Positions 45,033 to 53,559 of a stretch of DNA of 64,000 nucleotides are shown here, piece after piece. The notes beneath the pieces were generated by a model. That model saw only the letters and a list, made by a program, of their open reading frames with translations, was not told the DNA's origin and ran no database searches. Origin of the DNA: Chitinophaga sp. S165 (lineage in GTDB: Bacteria > Bacteroidota > Bacteroidia > Chitinophagales > Chitinophagaceae); contig NZ_QGTG01000002.1 in NCBI RefSeq assembly GCF_003182155.1, positions 806,001 to 870,000 of the forward strand. Direction: 5' to 3'. Both the position numbers and the translations under genes were made by a program. Positions within the stretch are counted from its first letter, which is position 1, and the number at the start of each line of letters is the position of its first letter.

Positions 45033-46394
45033 ATGAAAAGGATAATGTTAACGCTTATTCTCTTAATGGGAATAGGGGGATATACCTCCTATGCGCAATC
45101 GGAACTGTCGTTGCAGGAGTGCCTCAAGTATGCGCTCGCAAACAATCAGCAACTGGCAAGTACCCGGCTGGAAGAAGATATGGGCCGTTTTAAAACCAGT
45201 GAAGTAAGAGCCAGGGCTTTACCCCAGGTAAATGCACAAGGACAGTATACCAACAATATCAAGAAACAGGTACTGCCTGTTCCAGGTGAGATCACAGGAG
45301 GTGCTCCCGGTACCACTACCCTGCTGGAAGCCGGTGTTACACACAACATTGTGGCTTCAGGTACTGTAACGCAAGAGGTGTATAATCAATCCGTATTCAC
45401 CGGTCTGAAAGCTGCGAAAGCAGGTGAGGAATACTATAGAATGCAAACAGCGCAGAGCGAGGAAACAGTTATCTATAACGTAACACAACTTTATTACAGC
45501 ACCCTGGTATCCCGCGAAAAAATGATCGTGCTGGATGCTAACATTGAGAAGCTGACCAAACTGGTGGAAACTACTTCGTCCCAGGTGCAAAATGGTCTGG
45601 CGCGTAAGATAGATCTCGACCGTATGCGTGTGAACCTTACCAACTATAAAACACAACGCACACAGGCACAGAACCAGTTCCTGGTACAGGCCAATCAGCT
45701 GAAACAGCAAATGGGCATGGCGATGAATACCGCACTGAACCTGCCTTCCACCTCATTCAAAGAAATAGAAAGCAAAGCAACGGTGGCAGATTTTGGTGGT
45801 ATGAACATCGATAACAGGATTGAATATCGCCTGTTACAAAAACAACAAGAGTTACAGGAGTTTCAGAAGAAAGCATACAAGGCGGAATATTATCCTTCGC
45901 TCGCATTATCAGGTAACTACTCCTACAATGGTATCAGCAACAAGTTCGACATGCTGAAATCCAAATCAGGCGGGTCCACTGCAAACTGGTATGATATGGC
46001 TGCAGTAAGCCTCACCCTGAAGATCCCCATTTTTGACGGATGGGCGCGTCGTTCCCGTGTAAGCCAGGCCAACGTTACATTGAAACAGCTGAGAAAAGAT
46101 ATGGAGGCAACTACCCTCTCTCTGAATACGCAATATGAAAATGCCAAACTGCAGGTACAGAATAACCTCGCTACCATCAGGGCGCAGAAAGAGAATGTGG
46201 AACTGGCCGATGAGGTTTACAATTCTACCCAAAACAACTATAACCTGGGCCTCGCCAATCTGACGGACCTGCTGGATGCCGAAACATCCCTCACTTCTGC
46301 ACAGAATAATTATAACGAAGCCTTGTTACAATATAAGCTGGCAGAGCTGGACATTATCAAGTCAAATGGTAATCTTAAAAGCCTGCTGAACTAA
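45033..46394 (+). CDS. TolC family outer-membrane efflux protein
   Basis: This 453-residue protein has a signal peptide (MKRIMLTLILLMGIGGYTSYAQ) and the TolC double repeat of long helices: LSLQECLKYALANNQQLA at the start, and NNYNLGLANLTDLLDAETSLTSAQ-type sequence near the end. It forms the outer-membrane exit channel of the tripartite pump encoded by this operon. Confidence 0.94.
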   Translation: MKRIMLTLILLMGIGGYTSYAQSELSLQECLKYALANNQQLASTRLEEDMGRFKTSEVRARALPQVNAQGQYTNNIKKQVLPVPGEITGGAPGTTTLLEAGVTHNIVASGTVTQEVYNQSVFTGLKAAKAGEEYYRMQTAQSEETVIYNVTQLYYSTLVSREKMIVLDANIEKLTKLVETTSSQVQNGLARKIDLDRMRVNLTNYKTQRTQAQNQFLVQANQLKQQMGMAMNTALNLPSTSFKEIESKATVADFGGMNIDNRIEYRLLQKQQELQEFQKKAYKAEYYPSLALSGNYSYNGISNKFDMLKSKSGGSTANWYDMAAVSLTLKIPIFDGWARRSRVSQANVTLKQLRKDMEATTLSLNTQYENAKLQVQNNLATIRAQKENVELADEVYNSTQNNYNLGLANLTDLLDAETSLTSAQNNYNEALLQYKLAELDIIKSNGNLKSLLN

Positions 46395-46424
46395 TTAAAA
46401 CCTCTAAAACGCATACCAAACTAT

Positions 46425-47486
46425 ATGAAAAAGATTCTTATCTGGAGCGCAGTGACCATCGCAGCTGTTGTATTGATCATGTGGAAACTGGGCGCCAATA
46501 AAAAAGCCAACGAAGCCAAAACGGAATTTGTAAAAGAAAGTAATAGCGGGGAAGTACCGGTATTGGTAGAGAAGGTTTCAAAATCTGATTTCTCACAGGG
46601 TTTCCTGGCTAACGGGAACTTCACTCCTTTCCGCGAGCTGACTTATCTCGCGGAAACTACCGGCCGTATTACCAAACTGCTTGTAGATGAAGGTAGTATT
46701 GTAAAACAAGGTCAGGCTATTGCTTATGTAGATGGTGAAATTCTCAATACCGACCTGCAGGCGGCTAAAACCAATCTGGAACAACTGAGAGTGGATAAAG
46801 AAAGATATGAAGCCGCTTTTAAAACCGGCGGTGTGACAAAGAAACAGGTAGATGACGCCACGCTGCAATATGAGTTGTCGCAAACTAAATACGCTGCCGC
46901 CAGCCGTCGTGTAGGCGATACATATATCAAAGCGCCTATCAGTGGTGTGATCAACAAAAAATACATAGAGCAGGGCGCTTACCTCTCTCCCGGCAATAAG
47001 ATGTTTGACATCGTAGATGTATCCCGTCTTAAACTGGCGGTATCCGTACCGGAAATACAGGTAGTGAACCTGAAAGAGGGTGATAAAGTGAAAGTGACTT
47101 CCAGCGTATTCCCTGAAGCCAGCTACGAAGGCCGCGTGTCTTTCATTGCTGCCAAAGGTGATAATACACTGAACTATCCCGTAGAAATGGAAGTGTCCAA
47201 TAACAGCGGCAAACAACTGAGAGCAGGCATGTACGGCACCGCTCATTTTGAAATGAAGGAAGCATTACCCGCTATACTGGTAGCTCGTACAGCTTTCATT
47301 GGTGGTGTGAACAGTAACCAGGTGTATGTGCTGGAAAACAATACCGCTAAGATCCGGAAAGTAGTAGCCGGTCGCATTTATGGCGACAGAGTGGAAATAA
47401 GAGAAGGACTGAATGAAGGAGAAACTGTCATCACCAGCGGACAAATCAACCTGGTAGACGGAGCTAAAGTAACGGTGCAAAAATAA
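46425..47486 (+). CDS. RND efflux periplasmic adaptor (membrane fusion protein)
   Basis: This 353-residue protein has an N-terminal anchor helix (WSAVTIAAVVLIMWKLG), then the HlyD-like lipoyl and hairpin domains (TGRITKLLVDEGSIVKQGQAIAYV-type) and beta-barrel parts (APISGVINKKYIEQGAYLSPG). It bridges the RND pump and TolC. Gaps of 30 and 6 nt to its neighbours show one operon. Confidence 0.93.
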   Translation: MKKILIWSAVTIAAVVLIMWKLGANKKANEAKTEFVKESNSGEVPVLVEKVSKSDFSQGFLANGNFTPFRELTYLAETTGRITKLLVDEGSIVKQGQAIAYVDGEILNTDLQAAKTNLEQLRVDKERYEAAFKTGGVTKKQVDDATLQYELSQTKYAAASRRVGDTYIKAPISGVINKKYIEQGAYLSPGNKMFDIVDVSRLKLAVSVPEIQVVNLKEGDKVKVTSSVFPEASYEGRVSFIAAKGDNTLNYPVEMEVSNNSGKQLRAGMYGTAHFEMKEALPAILVARTAFIGGVNSNQVYVLENNTAKIRKVVAGRIYGDRVEIREGLNEGETVITSGQINLVDGAKVTVQK

Positions 47487-47492
47487 TCAACT

Positions 47493-50400
47493 ATGAAGAT
47501 CACAGAAGTTTCCATAAAGCGGCCTACTATCGTAGTGGTAGTATTTACCATCCTGACGCTGCTGGGGGTAATGAGTTACAAGTCGCTCAACTATGAGCTG
47601 CTGCCGAAGTTCACTTCGCCGGTAGTGACCATTGCCACCGTATATCCGGGTGCTTCCCCTAAAGAAGTGGAAAGCACTATCACTAAAAAGATCGAAGATG
47701 CGATCGCATCTATGGAGAAGATTAAGAAGATCATTTCCAAATCTTCCGAGAGCTTGTCTACCGTTACTGTGGAATTGAATAACGACGCGAACGTAGACAT
47801 TGCCCTGCAGGATGCGCAGCGTAAAGTGAACGCGATCCTGTCTGACTTACCGAGTGATGCGAAAGCGCCGTCTTTGAATAAGTTCTCTCTGGATGACCTG
47901 CCGATCATGACGTTATCTGCTACTGCCAAAATGGACAGCAAGCAGTTCTATGACCTGATCGACAAAAAGCTTCAGCCGCTCTTATCACGTTTGCCCGGTG
48001 TGGCACAGATCTCCCTGATCGGTGGACAGGAGCGTGAAATACAGGTGAATATTGATCCGAAGAAACTGGAGGCGTATAAATTATCCATCCTGCAGGTAAG
48101 GCAAACCATTACCAATGCTAACCTCGATTTCCCTACCGGTAAGGTAAAGACCCAGGACCAGCAGATCCTGATCCGTCTGGCCGGTAAATATAAAGATGTG
48201 GACCAGCTGCGTAACCTGGTGCTTAACACAACGGCAGATGGTTCCCAGATACGTCTGAAAGATGTGGCCGATGTACAGGATTCGCAGAAAGATGTAGACC
48301 GTATGGCACGTGTGGATGGAGTAAGTTCCATAGCATTGCAGGTGCAGAAACAGAATGACGCCAACGCCGTGACTGTGAGTGAGGAGATGAAAAAAGCCAT
48401 CGCTTCCATAGAGAAAGATTATGCTGCCAGCAATCTGAAAATATTTATAGCGAACGACTCTTCAGACTTTACGCTGGAATCGGCCGACTCGGTTATACAT
48501 GACCTGATCATTGCTATCGTACTGGTGGCAGGGGTAATGCTGTTGTTCCTGCACAGTATCCGTAGTGCCATCTTCGTAATGATCTCTATCCCGGCTTCAC
48601 TGATCGCTACTTTCATCGGTATGAAGCTAATGGGCTTCTCACTGAACCTGATGTCCTTACTGGGGCTGTCACTGGTGGTAGGTATCCTGGTGGATGATGC
48701 GATTGTGGTGCTGGAAAACATCTACCGGCACATGGAAATGGGTAAGAACAGGGTACGTGCTGCATTTGATGGTGTAAAAGAAATAGGCTTCACCGTTACC
48801 TCTATTACCCTGGTAATTGTGGTGGTGTTCCTGCCTATCTCGCTGACGAATGAACTGGTATCGAAGATCCTGCGTGAATTCTGTGTGGTGGTGATGATCT
48901 CGACGATGCTCAGTTTGTTGTCTTCCTTCATGATCGTACCGCTACTCTCCTCCCGCTTTGGTAAGCTGGAGCATATTACAGGAAAGAACTTCTTTGAGAA
49001 ATTCATCCTTTGGTTCGAAAGGCAGCTGCAGAAATTTACCGACTGGATGACCGGCATCCTGAAATGGGCGCTGAACCATAAAGCGATTACGCTGGTAGTG
49101 GCTGTAGGATTATTGTTCCTGTCCTTCATGCTGATCGGTAAAGGATATATAGGAGGTGAGTTCATTCCTAAAGGCGACCGCGGACAATTCATCGTTGTGC
49201 TGGAAATGCCGAAGGACGCATCTGTTGAACAGACTAACCAGGCTACCCGTAAGGCGGAACAATACCTGTCAAAGAAAAAGGAGATCACCCGTTTGATCAC
49301 TACAGTGGGGCAAACCAGTGAAGACGGATTAGGTACTTCACAATCGACCGCTTATAAATCTGAGATCACGGTGATGCTTGTAGATGCAGAAGAACGTAAA
49401 GACGGTTCTGACATCTATGCCGCCAAGACTAAAGTAGAACTGAGAAAACTGCTGCCCGGTGTGAAACTGAAAACGATGGACGTAAGCATCCTGGGTACTG
49501 CTGAAGCATCTCCTGTGGAACTGGTTGTGATGGGTACTGATATGGATAGTGTGATGGTCTTTGCAAAACATGCGATGGGCGTACTTTCTAAGATAGATGG
49601 TACGAGTGATGTGAAATTGTCAGTAGAAGAAGGTAATCCGGAAATCAACGTACAGGTGGACAGGGATAAAATGTCTGCCCTGGGCCTGACACTGGAAGGT
49701 GTGGGTGGTACCATGCAGACCGCTTTCAGTGGTACTGCGGATGATTCCAAGATAAAGTTCAGGCAGGGTGATTATGAATATGATATCAATATCCGCTTTG
49801 ATGACTTTAATCGTAAGAACCTGGAAGATGTTTCAAACATCGAGTTTGTAAATAACCAGGGACAGCTGATCAGGTTATCACAGTTTGCGAAGGTGACAGA
49901 AGGTTCAGGGCCAAGCAGGCTGGAAAGAAGGGACAAAAATACGTCTGTGTCAGTGAAGTCGTTGGTAGTAGGCCGTCCGAGCGGTTCCGTACAACAGGAG
50001 TTTGCTACGGCGCTGGAAAAGGAACGTAAGCCTGTTGGTATCAGTTACCTGTGGGCGGGAGATGCAGAGAATCAGGGAGATTCCTTCGGTACACTGGGCG
50101 CGGCCCTGCTGATCTCTATCGTGATGGTATACCTGATCATGGTGGCGTTGTACGATAACTATATTTATCCATTCGTGGTATTGTTCTCTATTCCGCTGGC
50201 TATCATCGGGGCATTGCTGGCACTGGCGCTGACCAATAATACACTGAACATCTTCACCATACTCGGTATGATCATGTTGATAGGATTGGTGGCGAAGAAT
50301 GCGATCATCTTGGTGGACTTTACCAATCAGATGAAAGAGCAGGGACAAAGTACCAACGAGGCATTGATCCATGCGAACAACGCACGTTTACGTCCTATCC

Positions 50401-50672
50401 TGATGACGACCATTGCGATGGTAATAGGTATGTTACCGATCGCACTGGCAACAGGCGGTGTGGCTGCGACTAAGAACGGTCTGGCGTGGGTAATTATCGG
50501 AGGGTTGATCAGCTCTATGTTCCTGACATTGATCGTAGTGCCGGTTGTGTACAGACTTGTGGACAGTGCGATGAACCGTTTTGGCTGGAATAAGCCGTCG
50601 GCTAAGAGATTGATCCGCCAAAGACTGGTAGCTCCTTATGCAGCTGAAATTGAAGAAGCATCATTGAATTGA
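47493..50672 (+). CDS. RND efflux permease (AcrB/HAE1 family)
   Basis: This 1059-residue inner-membrane pump has 12 predicted helices and two large periplasmic loops. It starts MKITEVSIKRPTIVVVVFTI and shows the GVLVDDAIVV-type motif (VGILVDDAIVVLENIYRHME) in TM4 and LVAKNAIILVDFTNQ in the second half, the proton-relay regions. Substrates may be drugs, detergents or lipids; they cannot be told from the sequence. Confidence 0.96.
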   Translation: MKITEVSIKRPTIVVVVFTILTLLGVMSYKSLNYELLPKFTSPVVTIATVYPGASPKEVESTITKKIEDAIASMEKIKKIISKSSESLSTVTVELNNDANVDIALQDAQRKVNAILSDLPSDAKAPSLNKFSLDDLPIMTLSATAKMDSKQFYDLIDKKLQPLLSRLPGVAQISLIGGQEREIQVNIDPKKLEAYKLSILQVRQTITNANLDFPTGKVKTQDQQILIRLAGKYKDVDQLRNLVLNTTADGSQIRLKDVADVQDSQKDVDRMARVDGVSSIALQVQKQNDANAVTVSEEMKKAIASIEKDYAASNLKIFIANDSSDFTLESADSVIHDLIIAIVLVAGVMLLFLHSIRSAIFVMISIPASLIATFIGMKLMGFSLNLMSLLGLSLVVGILVDDAIVVLENIYRHMEMGKNRVRAAFDGVKEIGFTVTSITLVIVVVFLPISLTNELVSKILREFCVVVMISTMLSLLSSFMIVPLLSSRFGKLEHITGKNFFEKFILWFERQLQKFTDWMTGILKWALNHKAITLVVAVGLLFLSFMLIGKGYIGGEFIPKGDRGQFIVVLEMPKDASVEQTNQATRKAEQYLSKKKEITRLITTVGQTSEDGLGTSQSTAYKSEITVMLVDAEERKDGSDIYAAKTKVELRKLLPGVKLKTMDVSILGTAEASPVELVVMGTDMDSVMVFAKHAMGVLSKIDGTSDVKLSVEEGNPEINVQVDRDKMSALGLTLEGVGGTMQTAFSGTADDSKIKFRQGDYEYDINIRFDDFNRKNLEDVSNIEFVNNQGQLIRLSQFAKVTEGSGPSRLERRDKNTSVSVKSLVVGRPSGSVQQEFATALEKERKPVGISYLWAGDAENQGDSFGTLGAALLISIVMVYLIMVALYDNYIYPFVVLFSIPLAIIGALLALALTNNTLNIFTILGMIMLIGLVAKNAIILVDFTNQMKEQGQSTNEALIHANNARLRPILMTTIAMVIGMLPIALATGGVAATKNGLAWVIIGGLISSMFLTLIVVPVVYRLVDSAMNRFGWNKPSAKRLIRQRLVAPYAAEIEEASLN

Positions 50673-50721
50673 TCATAAAGAGTTTAGTTACTAATAGTGT
50701 AACAGTTGTAGGTTTAGGCAA

Positions 50722-50756
50722 CAGGCCGGAGTAGTCTTACTCCGGCCCTTTTGTTT
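50722..50756 (+). terminator. Terminator of the RND operon
   Basis: A perfect 10-bp stem (50724-50733 with 50738-50747) with a 4-nt loop is followed by CTTTTGTTT. Confidence 0.9.
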
Positions 50757-50812
50757 AAAAAAAAAGCCGTCACTTGGGACGGCGGTATTGGGGGACAAAT
50801 GATGGCGATAAG

Positions 50813-52228
50813 TCAGATCGTTGCGTTCTTTCTGATCTGGTTAAAGTCGTACGAAGCTTTGATCTCACCGTTTTCAAAAACTGTGACCAGCTGGTCTTTC
50901 AGTTCCGGTGCTTCATTTTCGGGAAGGGATTTATAGGTACCATTGTCAAGTACAAGTTTCTGTTTACCACATTTTGATTTTTTGAAGGATGTTCTGAAAT
51001 TGCCATTGGCATCCAGTTCAAGCGGGTTCTTTTGTACATTGATGGCTTTACCATTCACCTGTGCAAAGGAACATTTCAGTGCGTATTCCTGTGTGTCCCT
51101 GTTCACTCTCTGGAGCAGCGCACCACCCATTCCCAGTACGAGATTTTCAGCACTTATACCTGCCTGTTTCAAGGCCTCAAATATGGGAGGAATAGAAGAG
51201 TAACTGATACCATCACCCTGTATAACTCTCACCTGTGGCGGCAACACTTTATAGCCTTTTTCATTCACGGTATAACCAAAGGTTTCCATCAGGATCTCAA
51301 ATACTTTCAGGAGGGTCTGGATAGCATCGCCGCTGTCAGGACGGATCACGAGTGTACCTTGTCTGCTGAGGATCTGTTCTTTCAGTTCAGTACCCCAGTA
51401 TTCTTTACATGCTCTGAAAATATTGTAAGAGTCAGAAACACAAGCAATGGTACCGGTAGGGAATGCATTGAGGATGTGACGGAAAATGTCGATCTCTCCT
51501 TCTTCCCCTAGCATGGTCATGATAGAGTGTTCCGTAGCCGGAATGGATAATCCGGGAGCAGCAGGGGCCTTGTAATAACGTTTGGCGAAAGTAGAACCGA
51601 TCAGGGTGTCGCTACCGGAGAAATTGAGCAGGTGAGCACTGCCACCGATACCGGCACTTTCTACAGAGCTTGCGCCACGGAAACCGAAGTCGTTCAATAC
51701 AAAGTCTATCCCTGCAAAAGCCGCTTCACTGGCAGTTTCTGTATAATATTTCTTTACTGTTTTTTTGATCTCTCTTGATAGCGTGGCTACGGTACAAGGA
51801 TACCATATCTGCATGAGTAGGGTTTCCAGGAAATTGGTCAGCCAGTAACATTCGGGGTCAGTGTTCTCGATGGTCATTAACACATTGCGTACACTGGTCA
51901 CGGTACCTTCAGGTACTGCCTTGATACGTACAGGCAGGCGGCCTCCGTGTTTCTCAATGATATATTCAAAACGGCTACGGTCAAATACATCGTTGCGGCC
52001 AAACACTTCCAGTAAGGTAGCTTCCGCCTCGTCAATATTTTCTTTGGTGATAACAGCGCCCTGCAGGTATTCCATCAGGAAATACTGCAGACCGTAGAAA
52101 ACTGTTTCTTCGAATTTGCCCCCACGGCTTTCAAAGTAAGAGTAGATATATTCTGTGCCAGGGATATACAGTTTGTGGTGGGAATATTTATAGGCATCTG
52201 CTAATAAAATGAGGTTTTCCTTTGTCAT
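50813..52228 (-). CDS. nadV: Nicotinamide phosphoribosyltransferase (NAMPT/NadV type)
   Basis: This 471-residue enzyme makes NMN from nicotinamide and PRPP. It begins MTKENLILLADAYKYSHHK, as in NAMPT, with YSYFESRGGK, LNDFGFRGASS, the catalytic-type His in PATEHSIM, SDSYNIFRA, RPDSGD and LGMGGALLQ. It is 11 nt after the NadM-Nudix gene, so NMN made here is probably turned into NAD by its partner. Confidence 0.93.
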   Translation of the reverse strand: MTKENLILLADAYKYSHHKLYIPGTEYIYSYFESRGGKFEETVFYGLQYFLMEYLQGAVITKENIDEAEATLLEVFGRNDVFDRSRFEYIIEKHGGRLPVRIKAVPEGTVTSVRNVLMTIENTDPECYWLTNFLETLLMQIWYPCTVATLSREIKKTVKKYYTETASEAAFAGIDFVLNDFGFRGASSVESAGIGGSAHLLNFSGSDTLIGSTFAKRYYKAPAAPGLSIPATEHSIMTMLGEEGEIDIFRHILNAFPTGTIACVSDSYNIFRACKEYWGTELKEQILSRQGTLVIRPDSGDAIQTLLKVFEILMETFGYTVNEKGYKVLPPQVRVIQGDGISYSSIPPIFEALKQAGISAENLVLGMGGALLQRVNRDTQEYALKCSFAQVNGKAINVQKNPLELDANGNFRTSFKKSKCGKQKLVLDNGTYKSLPENEAPELKDQLVTVFENGEIKASYDFNQIRKNATI

Positions 52229-52239
52229 GATTCTTCCGT

Positions 52240-53148
52240 TTAGGCGTTAGTAGAATATTTTTCAGCTAATTTTTTGAGGAGGGGGATGTGCGTGCTAACT
52301 ATTTCACCCTGTGCTATCAGTTCAGGGATAGCGTTTACATTGATCCAACGCATAGCGGTCAGGTCATCGTCGGCAACAGGCTCTCCGTACAGGAGGTCGG
52401 TACTGAAAAGCGTGGTAATGATCTTATCTACTTCAGAGCGGTAGCGCCAGTCATCCATCTGCAAAGACAATTCATATTGCATAGGGCTGGTTTCTATCTG
52501 TCCGCATTCTTCACGTAGTTCTCTTGCAGCAGCAGTGTCGAAGCTTGTATCAGTAGGATCAGCAAAGCCTCCAGGCAATCTCCAGGCATTTTCTGCCGGT
52601 TTGCGACCCAGGAGTAGTTCCCGGCGGTCATTGCGGAATAAGGCAATGTCTACGGTCGGATATACTTTTGGATAGAGGTTGTAGATGCTATAGATAACGC
52701 CATCGCGAAACTCTTCTGTATCGAATACTTTATCGGCAATGGCTTCCCTTTGTGCAGTAGCGTTAAAATCCTGTACCGGAGGTAACGCTGTTGTAGGGAA
52801 ACGGCCGGAATAAGAAGTAATGAAACTATCGCGGCTACCATACAGTATGAATGATTCATTGAAGTTGTTGCTTAGCAGTTCATCCAGTTTACGGGACCAT
52901 ACTTTATCAGAAGCCTGATCGCTGAGAGGAAGTACAATTACATCAGGGAAGAGCTGCTTCAGCATCCGCTCCCGGGTGTAGTAATCCAGTGGGTTCTTAC
53001 GGCTACCTTTTATCGGGCTAACGCCTAATACGATGATCAGCCGGTTATGTTTGGATTTTACTTCTCTGATCAACTGGAGGTGTCCCTCATGAAGGGATGG
53101 TGTTTGAAACCTTGCTATAATTACTCCTGTGGGCTTTTGCGTTGTCAT
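52240..53148 (-). CDS. nadM: Bifunctional NMN adenylyltransferase/Nudix hydrolase (NadM-Nudix)
   Basis: This 302-residue protein has an N-terminal nucleotidyltransferase with HEGH at 20-23 (HxGH motif), IVLGVSPIKGSRKNPLDYYTRE and VWSRKLDELL. A C-terminal Nudix domain follows, with GGFADPTDTSFDTAAARELREECG, a Nudix box in which the first Glu is Asp. It turns NMN into NAD, while the Nudix part may cleave ADP-ribose. It is the first gene of the NAD salvage unit. Confidence 0.92.
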   Translation of the reverse strand: MTTQKPTGVIIARFQTPSLHEGHLQLIREVKSKHNRLIIVLGVSPIKGSRKNPLDYYTRERMLKQLFPDVIVLPLSDQASDKVWSRKLDELLSNNFNESFILYGSRDSFITSYSGRFPTTALPPVQDFNATAQREAIADKVFDTEEFRDGVIYSIYNLYPKVYPTVDIALFRNDRRELLLGRKPAENAWRLPGGFADPTDTSFDTAAARELREECGQIETSPMQYELSLQMDDWRYRSEVDKIITTLFSTDLLYGEPVADDDLTAMRWINVNAIPELIAQGEIVSTHIPLLKKLAEKYSTNA

Positions 53149-53177
53149 AGATAGTATGCTTTTGCGTCATTCTTACA

Positions 53178-53209
53178 CAAATGTATACAAGTTTAAACAT
53201 ATAAGCAAA
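53178..53209 (-). promoter_or_regulatory. Promoter of the NAD salvage operon with an internal palindrome
   Basis: On the minus strand TTTG (53209-53206) and TACATTTG (53185-53178) are spaced 20 nt, a very good -33/-7 pair 30 nt before nadM. GTTTAAAC, a perfect 8-bp palindrome, lies between them, a possible site for the NrtR-type regulator encoded nearby. Confidence 0.6.
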
Positions 53210-53324
53210 ATATTTTCCGTAATAATTACACAAATAGTGGTAAAAAGGTTGTGAAGGTTTTCAAACGTATTGTTAACCAATGTGGTTGATGTTGTGTTGC
53301 TAACCATGGTTTGATGCGATATTA

Positions 53325-53402
53325 ATAACCCGGGGACATCGCATTGGCACCCAGGGTTAACACCCCGGCTACAAACAGGGGACTCCTAACGGAGTCCTAT
53401 TG
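53325..53402. repeat. REP-like double hairpin element
   Basis: CCGGGG/CCCCGG (53330-53335 with 53363-53368) and a second hairpin GGACTCC/GGAGTCC (53380-53386 with 53391-53397) lie side by side in the 53149-53559 gap. The GC content is far above the surrounding AT-rich DNA. It resembles dispersed palindromic elements of other Bacteroidota; only one copy is in this window. Confidence 0.5.
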
Positions 53403-53559
53403 TGTTTTGTTGTTTTTATGATTGCACATGTCCAGAACCGGACAATACCTGTGCTGTAAGCGCACATAAAAAGCAATTGATATGATGCTATCTGATTGAA
53501 AATGAGATATTTTTTCTTTTGACCTGCTTTTTGTGACATATGGCAGCAATACCCTTGCT

